A stretch of DNA of 64,000 nt from Snodgrassella communis (GCF_914768045.1 NZ_CAJZCD010000002.1:372001-436000), one strand, 5' to 3'. Numbered from the stretch's first letter, positions 19,938-29,910 are shown. Notes: a model not told the origin generated them from the letters alone. Numbers and translations: made by a program.

Positions 19938-20475
19938 TAGCAATGAATCATTTATTCCTTATCCATTAATCAATACAGCAGTTCTGGTATAAATGGCAAA
20001 TGAAATGACACTTTTACAGCCAGAAAATCAATTTTGCGATAACTATTAAACTTCCTTTTCGATATTCAATAACAGGACTGACTGAAAATCGTTAGTATTT
20101 TTATTACAGTACAAAATGGCGTTTTTATTAAATGATAATTTAATTTATCGCACTTTGGTGCTCCGAGAAATTAAATATTATTGATTTAAGCTGCAACACA
20201 AATTACAGCTTAATAATTGAAGTAGATTGAAAATAATCTAACATTGAACTCAAGACAGAAATATTGAATACCGATTGCAGAATGTATCTCAGCCTGCAAT
20301 CGGTAATTCGCAGATAAAAATATAAAGATTAATTGCTACTCAGAAATTAAGACTAACAAAAGGCTGCTAGACTTATTTCCTTTATCAAAAATTATGTCCC
20401 ATTTGGTTCATTCCTTTATACCGCGATACCGCGCCAGTAAAATTACTGGCGCTTTTTTTTACACTCAAACTACTG
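19938..20475. other. 538-base junction between amiC and the tail island
   Basis: No gene supported. It contains a hairpin CCGATTGCAG / CTGCAATCGG at 20271–20303 without a T-run, and a strong rightward terminator at 20431–20460. I looked for a copy of the tRNA-Ser 3' end (a possible att site) and did not find one. Confidence 0.5.
20431..20460 (+). terminator. Strong rightward terminator at the island edge
   Basis: Stem GCGCCAGTA / TACTGGCGC then eight T on the + strand. The nearest rightward gene, amiC, ends about 500 bases earlier, so either amiC has a long 3' tail or an unannotated rightward transcript exists. It has no T-run for the leftward tail genes. Confidence 0.8.
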
Positions 20476-20919
20476 CTAATATTCCCGCGCTTCTTCCCAC
20501 ATGCGGAACAATTTGTCATGCTCAATTTTTAAGATAGTAGTTAAAAGCAGCCATAACTCTTCAAAATCTAAACTGAATGATGGGCTTTCGAGTATGTAAT
20601 TGCGTAGCTTGACTAATGATTTACCTTTAAAATTTACTGTAACAGCTTCGATCAATGCATCTTTATTTTTTTCCAGTGAAAGCTCTGTCATTGTTAAAAA
20701 TTGATGGCGCTCTAGGTAAGCAGCATCTTTACGCCTCAATGCTAGCTTTTCTGTATCCGTCATATAATTTTCAGGATGAAGATGCCGGTCTATTTCATCA
20801 TCTGTCATTACCCTGAATGCTTCTTGCCCACCTGATGATTGCTTAATCCATTCATTGGCCAGCTCAACCGTATCAAATGCATATACTCGACCATCTTTGT
20901 TATTAAAATAATATTTCAT
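20476..20919 (-). CDS. Tail fibre assembly chaperone, cluster A, 147 aa
   Basis: The C-terminal 75 residues (KKDALIEAV-like KNKDALIEAV, LRNYILESPSFSL, MWEEAREY) are homologous to the last part of the cluster B chaperone (33284–33925), with ALIEAV, RNYILE and WEEAR shared. The N-terminus differs (YYFNNKDGRVYAFDTVELANEW). It lies 1 base after the fibre gene, the standard place for a Tfa-type protein that helps fibre trimers fold. Last gene of the operon. Confidence 0.7.
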   Translation of the reverse strand: MKYYFNNKDGRVYAFDTVELANEWIKQSSGGQEAFRVMTDDEIDRHLHPENYMTDTEKLALRRKDAAYLERHQFLTMTELSLEKNKDALIEAVTVNFKGKSLVKLRNYILESPSFSLDFEELWLLLTTILKIEHDKLFRMWEEAREY

Positions 20920-20920
20920 C

Positions 20921-21787
20921 TTAACCTCTTCTTAGTTCTGACCACGCTCTAATATCCATATTGCCATTTAGATAATACCCATGACCGGGCGGTATGATGC
21001 CATATAAAGCTTTACGCTGTGAGTCTTGATTACTTGTATTGACTTCACCCAACAGTACACCATTAACAGCAAGCTCAGCTCTTCTTTCGTTTGTTTGATA
21101 AAAACTAATGGCCACTGCAATAGGTGAAGCTGTCTGATTGGTGTAGACAGTGCCATATGCCCGCCATGGTGTTACATTCACCCAATCCTGATTGAAGCCT
21201 AATGAATGAACTTGACGTACATGAATAACTGCATTCCCATCTCCGTTAAACCAGCAATTACCTGTTACATCGCCGTTTAAAACAAATTGACGAGAATGTC
21301 TTAATACGTTTGCATAATTTGCAGAATTCGCATTGCCTGTTGTATTCTGATTCCCAGGTCTGTTCACCCCTGGTAAATCGATATCGCTAGTCCCATCAAA
21401 ACTCATCCCACCAATTTTGCATGGCTTGTATAATTTAGATGCAGTAACCGCATTACCACCCTTATCCAACTTGCTGTCATTCAGTGCTTTACCCTGTCGT
21501 GCAGATAATGCTGAAAGTTTGTCATTAGAATTCAGCGTATCAATTATCTTGGTTACGCCGGCAACATCGGCAGTTGCGGCTGCTGGCGTACTTGATGCTA
21601 TTAACATTTTGATTGCTGTTATTACCTGATTCTGTGTGGCCTTTTCCGGCTTGATGCCAGCTGCGGCCAGAATGGCAATTAATTCAGCCTGTACCTGATT
21701 CAGCCAGCTGGCTGGCAATACAGTGCCCAGTTCATTTATACCGTTACCATCATGGAACAGTCCATCTTGCGTATCAATTGGATACAT
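20921..21787 (-). CDS. Tail fibre protein, cluster A, 288 aa
   Basis: Receptor-binding fibre. The N-terminal region (residues 1–60, LPASWLNQVQAELIAILAAAG) is of the baseplate-attaching type found in short phage fibres. Middle repeats include FDGTSDIDLPGVNRPGNQNTTGNA, a motif also present in the cluster B fibre. The C-terminal third (FNQDWVNVTPWRAYG … GHGYYLNGN) should be the tip and is unlike that of cluster B, so the two particles probably recognise different receptors. Good ribosome binding site AAGGA before the ATG. Confidence 0.8.
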   Translation of the reverse strand: MYPIDTQDGLFHDGNGINELGTVLPASWLNQVQAELIAILAAAGIKPEKATQNQVITAIKMLIASSTPAAATADVAGVTKIIDTLNSNDKLSALSARQGKALNDSKLDKGGNAVTASKLYKPCKIGGMSFDGTSDIDLPGVNRPGNQNTTGNANSANYANVLRHSRQFVLNGDVTGNCWFNGDGNAVIHVRQVHSLGFNQDWVNVTPWRAYGTVYTNQTASPIAVAISFYQTNERRAELAVNGVLLGEVNTSNQDSQRKALYGIIPPGHGYYLNGNMDIRAWSELRRG

Positions 21788-21789
21788 TT

Positions 21790-22356
21790 TTATTTGTCCT
21801 TATAAGTAAATCGTATATCAGTAAATGCTGGTTTCAGCTCTTTTAATACACTTTCAATAATTACATCACCATATGCTGTCAATCTGTCGCCGGCTGTTGA
21901 CATTCCGGAACGAAAGCGGGTTGCGCGACTATCAGCATTCCTGATGTTTACCCACCACACCCACATAATATCTTCACGCGCTAACCTATCACCTGCGCGG
22001 TTAACACCAGCGCGGAATGGCTGTGGTTCTGTTATGGTGATGTCGTAGCCAATTGAGGCAGCCATCTGCATAAAATAAGGAATACTCAAGCCACCGGTTT
22101 CATTAATTTTAGTGATCACTGCCAGTATTCTTTGCTGGCCATTTTTACCGGAGCTATCCAGATTGAGTAGCTCCTCCCAGCGGGCGATATAATTTCCCGA
22201 AGCGCGTGGGTCAATAACGCCCAGTTTACGACGGGCTGCATTCTGTATTTCATCCAGACAGTTGCCATCAATTATGGCGGCATTTCTTACTGCCGGTGCC
22301 GTGCGGTTGTATGCAACGGCTGGTAATAATCCCAATAAGGTATTAACATAACTCAT
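21790..22356 (-). CDS. Baseplate protein, Mu gp48/YmfQ (DUF2313) family, 188 aa
   Basis: Length, position after gp47 and the sequence SYVNTLLGLLPAVAYNRTAP fit Mu gp48, the protein linking wedge and fibre. The ORF track starts at 22392, but ATG 22356 overlaps the gp47 stop as ATGA, indicating coupled translation, and gives the family-like N-terminus MSYVNTLLGLLP. Confidence 0.85.
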   Translation of the reverse strand: MSYVNTLLGLLPAVAYNRTAPAVRNAAIIDGNCLDEIQNAARRKLGVIDPRASGNYIARWEELLNLDSSGKNGQQRILAVITKINETGGLSIPYFMQMAASIGYDITITEPQPFRAGVNRAGDRLAREDIMWVWWVNIRNADSRATRFRSGMSTAGDRLTAYGDVIIESVLKELKPAFTDIRFTYKDK

Positions 22357-23411
22357 AGCATACTCACATCCACCGTACCCAGCATAAACCATTCAATTTT
22401 CTCTTTTATCTCAGCCGTCAGATTAGCTGCCGGCTGAATCATTTTGCGGTCAATAACGCCAGATACGTCACTGATTACGGCTTCCAATTGAGATGCAATC
22501 ACGCTATCACCAGGCTTTAAGGCACTGAAATGCTCCTGCAAGGCCTGTCTGATGTCCGCTGTCGCCCTTTCAAGGTTCCCATCGGACAAACGCACCTTTA
22601 CTTTAATATCAACTCTGGTGACATCTGGTTTAATAACAAAGCTGTTTTTAGCAGTTACCGGACGCACTGAATCAATGTAAGCCTGTACTTTGCTGACTAT
22701 CTCATCACTGGGTAAATTATTATTGCTGGTAATAACAATATCTACCGTTCCAAGCCCACGGCGTAATGGGTATACATATGCGCTGGTAACACCGTCCACA
22801 CTCAATGCCCAAGCCCGATAATCATATTTATTGCCTCCGGCAGGTGGGCGACGCAATAAATCCAGCAAACGGTTCAATAACGAAGTATCGCTTTCAACAT
22901 CAGTGCCACCGGTTGTATGTACGATTTCGACATCACTGGATACGCCTATCGGTGCAGCCATAAATTGTGCTGCTTTATTATGCTGATTTGATGCAGAACC
23001 AGCTTCATCCGCCTGTATGGATAAAACAGCAGTACCCTCCTTACCGATTACAGCCTCTTGCTGAACCGCATATAAATACTCACCACATTTAATTTGTAGT
23101 TTTGCTTTTATTAATGATCCTTCAATACCATGCGCAATGGCTGTTCCATTGGCTGAAGTAGCATTCTTGCGGCGTATGCCACGCAGATTACAATGCCTTT
23201 CTAAAAATTCTGTATCTGCAGTATCTGGAAAAAATTGTCTTAATATCCATGCCTGATGGGCATATTGTCCTGTGGCACAACTGGCCAGACTGCTCGCCCG
23301 GATAAAATTATCACTATCTGAAGAAATATCAGCTTCGGGATTTAATGAAACCATATCACGCAAAATAGCCTGACGTATTTCCTCAAATGTTGGAATATTA
23401 TGCATTTTCAA
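22353..23411 (-). CDS. Baseplate wedge protein, Mu gp47 / baseplate J family, 352 aa
   Basis: Baseplate_J family: IPTFEEIRQAILRDM at the start, TEFLERHCNLRGIRRKNATSANG in the first third, GTDVESDTSLLNRLLDLLRRPPAGGNKYDYRAWAL in the middle. Forms the wedge of the contractile baseplate. A homologue (gpJ) occurs in cluster B at 36491–37636, with EWD/VESD-type motif shared. Coupled to gp48 by an ATGA overlap. Confidence 0.9.
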   Translation of the reverse strand: MKMHNIPTFEEIRQAILRDMVSLNPEADISSDSDNFIRASSLASCATGQYAHQAWILRQFFPDTADTEFLERHCNLRGIRRKNATSANGTAIAHGIEGSLIKAKLQIKCGEYLYAVQQEAVIGKEGTAVLSIQADEAGSASNQHNKAAQFMAAPIGVSSDVEIVHTTGGTDVESDTSLLNRLLDLLRRPPAGGNKYDYRAWALSVDGVTSAYVYPLRRGLGTVDIVITSNNNLPSDEIVSKVQAYIDSVRPVTAKNSFVIKPDVTRVDIKVKVRLSDGNLERATADIRQALQEHFSALKPGDSVIASQLEAVISDVSGVIDRKMIQPAANLTAEIKEKIEWFMLGTVDVSML

Positions 23412-23429
23412 AATCCATTTAATTATTTT

Positions 23430-23780
23430 TTAAATTACTTTAACCGGACATTCAAATATAAATTTTTCTCCAGTTAATTGCGTTACCTGTATATTCAGAT
23501 TCAGCATGCCATTATGTGCTTGCATGGTGGCAACAGAAATATCTGCCGCACGCCCATCATCAATAATTGGCTGTAACGCTTGTTGCGCATACTGTTTGGC
23601 TAGCAAACTAACTGATTGCAAATCTTTTTCCCGCTCAAGCGTATACAACAGTGAACCCAGCTTTTTATCCGCCCAATAGCTACCCAGCGGTGTTATCAGA
23701 CGCAAATAAACTGCGTTTTGTAAATGATTTATGATTTGTCCGGTATAATCACCTGTTCTGGTATCAATTTCTCTGTCCAT
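23430..23780 (-). CDS. Baseplate wedge protein, Mu gp46 family, 116 aa
   Basis: GP46 family pattern DREIDTRTGDYTGQI, then RLITPLGSYWADKKLGSLLYTL. It takes the role of gp25/gpW-like wedge proteins that bind sheath to baseplate. Eighteen bases before gp47. Length is slightly shorter than Mu gp46. Confidence 0.85.
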   Translation of the reverse strand: MDREIDTRTGDYTGQIINHLQNAVYLRLITPLGSYWADKKLGSLLYTLEREKDLQSVSLLAKQYAQQALQPIIDDGRAADISVATMQAHNGMLNLNIQVTQLTGEKFIFECPVKVI

Positions 23781-23857
23781 AAACTATCCCGTTGTGTTAT
23801 TTCTGTAGTTTATAAAAATAACAATATTTATCTGAAACTGAAGTACTTCAACAGCTA

Positions 23858-24550
23858 TCAAACAGGCTTGCCTACGCTGACACTGTGATCATGGTCTGCC
23901 AGACTGATGCCTTTGGCTTTAACATCGCCAACAGTGGTATAGCTGCCATTAGTCTGAACAATATTGCCTGAAAATATCGCCCCCTGCCCGCCTTTAATAT
24001 TCATGCCGCCATTACCATTAATTTGGCCTGCAGCTGTGATTTCCTGTGAACAATTAACATTTTGAGCACTGATATTTACGCCAGACTGAGCATCGATATT
24101 AATACCAGCTGCAGCCTCGATTTTTACTCCTGACGGTGCTTTTATATTTAAAGTTTCACAATCAATTTCAATCAGTTTGCCATTTTTTAAGGTAATCGAA
24201 GCACCAGATTGGTTATAAACAGCTACTTCACCGGCTGCCAGTGCTTTAATACGATATTCACCGTGTTCAGTGGCAATAATAATTCCATGACTAGTCTGAC
24301 CACTTAATGGCAAAACAATAGCTTCCGAACCTACGGGCGGATTGCTGGTGAAACCAAATTGCTGTATCTGCTCAACATCCTGTAGAAATTCATCGGCCAG
24401 AGCGGCTATCTGAGCAGATTGAATCGGCTGAGAGGCGTTTACCCGTGTCAACCTGCCACGGAAAGCCTGCCGGACTGAGCTGGTAGTATTATTAATTGTC
24501 GTTCTGGTTTTATTTACCAACTTCGCAACATAACTCATCTGACTCTCCAA
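23858..24550 (-). CDS. Central spike / baseplate protein V, Mu gp45 family, 230 aa
   Basis: Phage_Mu_Gp45 domain at about 25–150 (FGFTSNPPVGSEAIVLPLSGQ) followed by beta-helix repeats of the spike (IEAAAGINIDAQSGVNISAQNV). The C-terminus ADHDHSVSVGKPV holds the HxH motif that binds iron at the tip of P2 and Mu-type spikes. This is the membrane-piercing tip of the particle. The alternative Met at residue 5 (MSYVAKL) could be the real start. Confidence 0.9.
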   Translation of the reverse strand: MESQMSYVAKLVNKTRTTINNTTSSVRQAFRGRLTRVNASQPIQSAQIAALADEFLQDVEQIQQFGFTSNPPVGSEAIVLPLSGQTSHGIIIATEHGEYRIKALAAGEVAVYNQSGASITLKNGKLIEIDCETLNIKAPSGVKIEAAAGINIDAQSGVNISAQNVNCSQEITAAGQINGNGGMNIKGGQGAIFSGNIVQTNGSYTTVGDVKAKGISLADHDHSVSVGKPV

Positions 24551-24586
24551 TTAATTAAAATATATTGTAATTAAATATATACCTTG

Positions 24587-25744
24587 TTAAATTTTTGCCT
24601 GTTTATTCTGCCGGTTAGTCACACCTTTCCGTTTACCTTTGCGGGATCGTGCTGCTGCCGATTTTTTAACATAAGCATCCGGCGTCCATATTCCATCCTC
24701 CTTCAAGCGCAGTTCAGTCAGCGTGCCACCACTTCGACTCAGTAAGAACCGGCGTCCCATCAGAAAAAAAATGGCATCAATTTGCTGATCTTCATCAATG
24801 ACATGCACTCGTTGACCAGGTTGCCATAAGACACCATCCTGAGTTTTATGATCTGCAACCGTAATGGTTAAAGTGAAACCTTCCAGACGCCAGTCCGAAA
24901 GCATTTTTTTTGCCTGCACCTTCAATTGTTCCAGATTTTCTGCATCACCGATTACGACTGTTTTCGGTTTGTACAAAAGCATTGTTTCGTCTTTATATAC
25001 CCATTTCAAATCATGCTTTGATGAATTGGCATAACGGGTGTGGCTCTGGCCAAGAAAGGTAACTTCCGAGTAACGATTCTCAGTACTATATTCGATATGA
25101 ATACTTTGAATATTACGTCTGCGATCATACTTACTATGACAAAGAGTTGCCACAGGCGGGCTGGCATAATCAGCACCGCCAATTACCAACGTACCATCTG
25201 GCTCCAGCCACACATGCAGGCCTGCCTTATAGGCAACTTTGCTCAATGCCTGCCATGCAGTTTCCCCAGGTTCAATGTCTACTTTGTCCAGAACTGGATT
25301 TTTTTCCGCCTTTAATATCACCTTTTTAATTTGTGGCCATGGTTCAACTATCTTCTGAGCCGCGGCTAAAACATTCATTCCTTTAACATTAATTTGCTTC
25401 ACACTGCAATCTACCAGCAAACCGGCAAGGTCACGACCATTAAAACTGATACTATGGTTATTTTTATCAACCATTTCATTCTGGTGCCCAACAATCCCCG
25501 TCATAACCAACTGATTATTAATTAAAACCTCACATTGTAAAGAGCTATAATCAGCCAAAACACCCTGATTTCGGGAAACATTAGTTTCAAAACTGAAAGC
25601 ATCAGCAGGAATCAAAAAATCACTGTCAATATCATAGCTAAGCCAGTCTTTATGCTCTTTTCCGCCTATACGTACCACCACTTCATTAGCATAAGGATAC
25701 GGTAATACTTCAGTCTCATTTAACATAATAATTAATCCACTCAT
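24587..25744 (-). CDS. Baseplate hub protein, Mu gp44 (P) family, 385 aa
   Basis: Similar in length to Mu P (379 aa) and in the expected place between gp43 and gp45. SISFNGRDLAGLLVDCSV and GETAWQALSKVAYKAGLHVWLEPDGTLVIGG match the hub fold shared with P2 D and T4 gp27. The C-terminus is basic (RSRKGKRKGVTNRQNKQAK), unusual but perhaps flexible. It overlaps gp43 by 29 bases. Confidence 0.88.
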   Translation of the reverse strand: MSGLIIMLNETEVLPYPYANEVVVRIGGKEHKDWLSYDIDSDFLIPADAFSFETNVSRNQGVLADYSSLQCEVLINNQLVMTGIVGHQNEMVDKNNHSISFNGRDLAGLLVDCSVKQINVKGMNVLAAAQKIVEPWPQIKKVILKAEKNPVLDKVDIEPGETAWQALSKVAYKAGLHVWLEPDGTLVIGGADYASPPVATLCHSKYDRRRNIQSIHIEYSTENRYSEVTFLGQSHTRYANSSKHDLKWVYKDETMLLYKPKTVVIGDAENLEQLKVQAKKMLSDWRLEGFTLTITVADHKTQDGVLWQPGQRVHVIDEDQQIDAIFFLMGRRFLLSRSGGTLTELRLKEDGIWTPDAYVKKSAAARSRKGKRKGVTNRQNKQAKI

Positions 25745-27041
25745 TACGCTGAATAAATGATGGATGGCATAAATGAGGATTCAGACGCATTAATTCATTC
25801 GCCCGTTTAATATCCTGATAAAGCAAATATGCCAGTTGGTGAATAGTGCCGCTAATATCTGCTTTTCTGGTTCGTATTGGCGGTTTCTGATTAATGACAG
25901 CCAGAATATAATTATTAAATTGTGCAGCGATATTAGCCAGCAACTGAACCATTATCGTCGTTTGCGTATATATATTGGCAGCATTTATGCTTTTAACATT
26001 ATCAGCATAATCATAAGTTTCACGTAAAATATCTATTAATTTCTGAATACGCAGACGCAGATTATTATTGATATACAACAATTCATTTGCCGTAACTATG
26101 TCACTATTCACCTCAATTATAGTCACTGTATTCTGAATCAAAGCACCAATACTTATAATTTGCAGAATCTGGGCAATGGGTTGCATCTGAATACCCGCAA
26201 TCTTTTGCACATGATTAATGGCTTCTTCAGATTCCTGAATATCCTGACTATGCAAAACATAATCAGGCAAATTATTCAAACTATCTACACGGTTACTGAT
26301 AGAATCAAAAGTCTGTCTGCTACTTAAACTACCAGTAGCAAACTGTGCATCATTCGTCAGGCCTGTTGTCACCATTGTGGCCACAGAATGAATCAGCTTA
26401 CTGACGTCCTGATTGTAAGATGCAGAAGAAAAAGCTTTACTGGTCAAATATTTTATGGGATCAAGATCGAAAAAGCGGCGAACACTGCCAGCTACACCAC
26501 ATAATGCAGCAAATACACCATTTGTACTGCCCCATAAAGATGAAATACCCTCCCGAACACTTAACAGCGTTTCAGAATAACCCAGTAATTGCTGTGTATA
26601 CTTTTCAAGAGTATTGTGTATCTGCTCTAATTTAGCTAACCATTGATTTTCAAATAAAAATATCGGGGCAGACTCTTTCGCCTCAAAAAAGGTTATATCC
26701 AGTGCAACATAATTAACTGAATCAGCTTCAGTACGAAACGACCAGCTTGCAGCAATCATATTTTGTAATAGACCTAAAACCGGATGAACTAATGTGCCAG
26801 CACCTGGTTCCTCCAGCACCGCCAATAACTGTGATAACTTTGTATCAAATCCAGCACCAAAATAGACAGCAGCAATCTGACATTGCCGTCCCTGCGTACC
26901 CAAATCCTCAATATCAGTTCCATTTGCAAACGGACGACCATGCCTAACTAGCGCTTTCTCATTTTTATCACTAATAGAAATGACATCAAAGGCAACATTT
27001 TTATAACTGGCCTTTTGCAGATTATTCTTCCACATAGTCAT
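25716..27041 (-). CDS. Tail/DNA circularisation protein N, Mu gp43 family, 441 aa
   Basis: The N-terminal 95 residues (MWKNNLQKASYKNVAFDVISISDKNEKALVRHG and GTLVHPVLGLLQ) are the DNA_circ_N domain of Mu N-like proteins. The remainder is helical and unassigned. In Mu the protein is part of the tail end; despite the domain name a DNA role is not required. The gene begins at the tape-measure stop. Confidence 0.85.
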   Translation of the reverse strand: MTMWKNNLQKASYKNVAFDVISISDKNEKALVRHGRPFANGTDIEDLGTQGRQCQIAAVYFGAGFDTKLSQLLAVLEEPGAGTLVHPVLGLLQNMIAASWSFRTEADSVNYVALDITFFEAKESAPIFLFENQWLAKLEQIHNTLEKYTQQLLGYSETLLSVREGISSLWGSTNGVFAALCGVAGSVRRFFDLDPIKYLTSKAFSSASYNQDVSKLIHSVATMVTTGLTNDAQFATGSLSSRQTFDSISNRVDSLNNLPDYVLHSQDIQESEEAINHVQKIAGIQMQPIAQILQIISIGALIQNTVTIIEVNSDIVTANELLYINNNLRLRIQKLIDILRETYDYADNVKSINAANIYTQTTIMVQLLANIAAQFNNYILAVINQKPPIRTRKADISGTIHQLAYLLYQDIKRANELMRLNPHLCHPSFIQRNEWINYYVK

Positions 27042-29563
27042 TATTGTGCACCTCCACGGTTATACATTTCCATTTGATTGCGTGAAACCAGATTACTAAT
27101 CACTCTGCCATCAAGCGTTACCGTAAGATTATTCTGAATAACCTGCTGCTGGTTCGACAGAATAGTAGCTATTTTGTCTAAACGTATACCCAACTCCTGT
27201 ACAATAGACTGAAAAGCATTTTGAAATTCAGCACTTTGCTGCACAAGCATAGACTGCCCAGCACCAGACTGGCTTTCTATAGCAGGTAAATCAGCCAGAG
27301 CATTTCTGTATGAAAGCATCATTACAGCAGACGGTGTCATATTCGCACCCGTTATCAGCTCATCCCTTTCACAGGCAAACATTGATTGCCCATATAATGC
27401 AGGATTGAGTCCGTAGGCATTGCGAAAATCTGATGTGATTGGCTGGTTCCCCTCTACATCAGTTGTAGCTGTTATTTCCTCAGTATCCTTATTTTGCGTA
27501 ACAGCATCGCCTACCTTATCGCCCATAAAGCTGCCGCCGATTCCGCCAAGTAAACCGCCAACCAGCCCGCCCAGCGCAGTACCTATACCAGGTAATATTA
27601 ATGTTCCGATTGCAGCGCCAACCTGACCTCCTGCCCAGGCACCTGCCAGACCACCAGCGGTACTGGTTGCATTTTTTATCTGAGCCGTCTTCTTTTCTTC
27701 ATAGGTTAAACTGTCATCATTCTGAATTGCATATACATTATAGGCACCACCAAGGACAGCCAATGCCGAATTACCCCGTCCTAACATTTTACCAGACACT
27801 CTAGCTGGAATTTTTCTACTTTTTATGCCAGTTTTACCACCGACTGACGTTTTTTTACCGTTGCTTCTGCGTGATTTTCTTCTTTCTCTATCAAAATCAC
27901 CTGCTGAATCAATATCACCTCCTTGACCAGACAAAGCCCCCAATACCTTCAGTGCAGTTGCAGCACTGCCAGCAGCTGCGGCCAAAGCGGTTACAGCAAG
28001 CGTAAGAGCAGGAAATTCCGCTGATAACTCGGTCAACTTCGTTTGAAAATTAACTAATGGTTCTACTACATCACTTCTGCCCAAAGTAGTCAAAGCACGA
28101 TTTTTTTCCTGCTGCCGCTCCGGATCCGAGGATAATACGGCCAACTGTTTGGCAGCCAAACCACCAGCATCTTTCTGCAACGCGTTTATTTGTGGCAGCA
28201 GCAGATTATTATTCAAATTAGCATTAATAGCATCTCTAGCATCTACAGGAATAAAAGATAACAGCTTATCCTGACGAGCCTCCATCTGTTGCTGTGCCTG
28301 TACATCGCCTGCATCAGCTTTTTGCTTTAAGTTCTGGTAACTCTTATCTTTGGCCAGAATATCACTACAAACTTTAATCAGAGATTGAGCATCATTTAAT
28401 CCCTGCTTATTGCCCTGTTCCCTGATTTTATCCCAATCAAGATATTTGCCAGAAGCATTAGGATCTTTAATTTTACGCAGATTACTGCCCAATTCCGGAT
28501 TAGCCAATGTTTCCAGAAAAGCTTTAATGCTTTTACTTGCCTCATCATTGGATTCTGAATTTTTTGATGTGGTCTGTAAGGCTGAAATTAAATAATCGAT
28601 ACCTCCAGTATCCGTTAGCCCCGCCTTTTTGGCAGAAGACAGTAAATCCGGTAATTCACCCTGCAATTGGGCAATAGTAAATTTACCCTGACTGCTTGAT
28701 CCAATAATATGATCAGAAACCGAATTATAATCTTTAGCCTGCAGACCATAGTCTGCCAATGATTTGTACAATCTGGCTGTATTTTCATGGTCATATTCAC
28801 CAGCATTGGCAGAGGATCCGACCATGGTGCGATGAGCATAAGGAATTGTTGCCTTCACCTGATCCAGAGTCATGTTCTGCTGTAACATATCAGTAAACAG
28901 ATTCAGAGCAGCCTGTGATGTACCGCCATTTTTAGCAACTAACCCCTGAACCAAACCCTGAATTTCTTTAACACCCTGAGTTTTAATCCAATCCGCAGAT
29001 TTACTCTTATCTGTACCAAATGCCTTTGCAGCCGCTTGAATCACACCTGAACGTAATTTTTTTTCATCATCTATTGCGGGTTTAACTGCGCCGTAAGCCG
29101 CCTTTCCGCCCCTGATAAGTTCACTGCCAACAGTTTTGGCTACGCCCCATTTAGATGAATTTTTTTGTTGTTCAGCAAAATTTTTTTGTATTTTAGAACT
29201 TTTTTCTAATTCCTTATTTAACTCACGAATACTGTTACGAGAAGCCTTGGTTGCATGCTGAATCTGTTTTTGAGCCGCAGTAGCAGTAGCAGTAAAATTC
29301 TTATATGCATTCTTGCTCTTACCAATTTCCCGTTGTATTTCCCGCTCAGACCGTATTTCCTTCCGTAATCGCATATCCGCGGCACGCTGTTGCTCTCGCT
29401 GAATCTGCTGAATAATTCGGATTTGGGATTTACCGGCTTTCTCACTTTCCCTGACTGCAACGGCAGCTGTACGCTTGATTTGCTGTTCTAATTTTTTTAC
29501 CTCCTCAGTCATTCTGGTAATAGAGGCCTCCTGTTTTGCTAGCGACTCCTGATTTGAAGACAT
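27041..29563 (-). CDS. Tail tape measure protein, cluster A, 840 aa
   Basis: Sets tail length and lies in the tube lumen. Long coiled-coil N-terminus (residues 1–130, Lys/Glu/Gln/Arg-rich), a helical core, then a hydrophobic Gly/Ala-rich segment near residues 625–690 (AGAWAGGQVGAAIGTLILPG, GGLLGGIGGSFMG) that could insert in a target membrane. I prefer ATG 29563, preceded by GACGAGAG, over the track start at 29623. Largest cluster A gene, as expected. A terminator lies just upstream. Confidence 0.9.
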   Translation of the reverse strand: MSSNQESLAKQEASITRMTEEVKKLEQQIKRTAAVAVRESEKAGKSQIRIIQQIQREQQRAADMRLRKEIRSEREIQREIGKSKNAYKNFTATATAAQKQIQHATKASRNSIRELNKELEKSSKIQKNFAEQQKNSSKWGVAKTVGSELIRGGKAAYGAVKPAIDDEKKLRSGVIQAAAKAFGTDKSKSADWIKTQGVKEIQGLVQGLVAKNGGTSQAALNLFTDMLQQNMTLDQVKATIPYAHRTMVGSSANAGEYDHENTARLYKSLADYGLQAKDYNSVSDHIIGSSSQGKFTIAQLQGELPDLLSSAKKAGLTDTGGIDYLISALQTTSKNSESNDEASKSIKAFLETLANPELGSNLRKIKDPNASGKYLDWDKIREQGNKQGLNDAQSLIKVCSDILAKDKSYQNLKQKADAGDVQAQQQMEARQDKLLSFIPVDARDAINANLNNNLLLPQINALQKDAGGLAAKQLAVLSSDPERQQEKNRALTTLGRSDVVEPLVNFQTKLTELSAEFPALTLAVTALAAAAGSAATALKVLGALSGQGGDIDSAGDFDRERRKSRRSNGKKTSVGGKTGIKSRKIPARVSGKMLGRGNSALAVLGGAYNVYAIQNDDSLTYEEKKTAQIKNATSTAGGLAGAWAGGQVGAAIGTLILPGIGTALGGLVGGLLGGIGGSFMGDKVGDAVTQNKDTEEITATTDVEGNQPITSDFRNAYGLNPALYGQSMFACERDELITGANMTPSAVMMLSYRNALADLPAIESQSGAGQSMLVQQSAEFQNAFQSIVQELGIRLDKIATILSNQQQVIQNNLTVTLDGRVISNLVSRNQMEMYNRGGAQ

Positions 29564-29653
29564 GTCAATACTCTCGTCTAATTGTTGATTATATTTATTC
29601 TGACTGATTAAAAATAATTGCAAGCAATGAATATGCCCTAGCAGCCCCCATGC

Positions 29654-29682
29654 AAAAAGCCCTGCTGTAGAGCAGGGCTTTT
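29654..29682 (-). terminator. Leftward terminator between tail chaperone and tape measure
   Basis: Perfect stem AAAGCCCTGCT / AGCAGGGCTTT, 4-base loop, T-run on the – strand. It starts one base after the stop of the chaperone extension and lies inside the tail operon. Confidence 0.9.
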
Positions 29683-29683
29683 A

Positions 29684-29866
29684 TCAGTCAGGCTGATTAG
29701 CTACCAAACTATCTTTAACCGGCTGGAATGGTTTTGGCTTTCTTTGGCGTAAAGAAATAATAACATTCTCATCATCATTTTTTATGCCCATACTCTCCAG
29801 AACAGTCTCAATCCAGACAGATACTTCAGCATGGCACATTGTGCTAACCATAGCTGGCGTGATCAT
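29684..29866 (-). CDS. Frameshift extension of the tail assembly chaperone (GT-like), cluster A
   Basis: The track shows a 60-aa ORF from ATG 29866, but its frame is open upstream to about 30052, overlapping the end of the preceding gene by about 140 bases in the –1 frame, and it reads sensibly there (AIAHKNYRQACILLAKSM). Position between tail tube and tape measure is where many tailed phages make a second chaperone by programmed frameshift. A slip near TCA AAA TCG (29985–29977) would give a fusion of about 200 residues. Independent translation from 29866 is the alternative. Confidence 0.65.
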   Translation of the reverse strand: MITPAMVSTMCHAEVSVWIETVLESMGIKNDDENVIISLRQRKPKPFQPVKDSLVANQPD

Positions 29867-29910
29867 CGATTTAGCCAGCAGAATACACGCCTGTCGATAA
29901 TTTTTATGTG

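Noticed and set aside
19938-20475. attL site for a tRNA-Ser integrating element
   Set aside because: No copy of the tRNA-Ser 3' end was found on reading this stretch.
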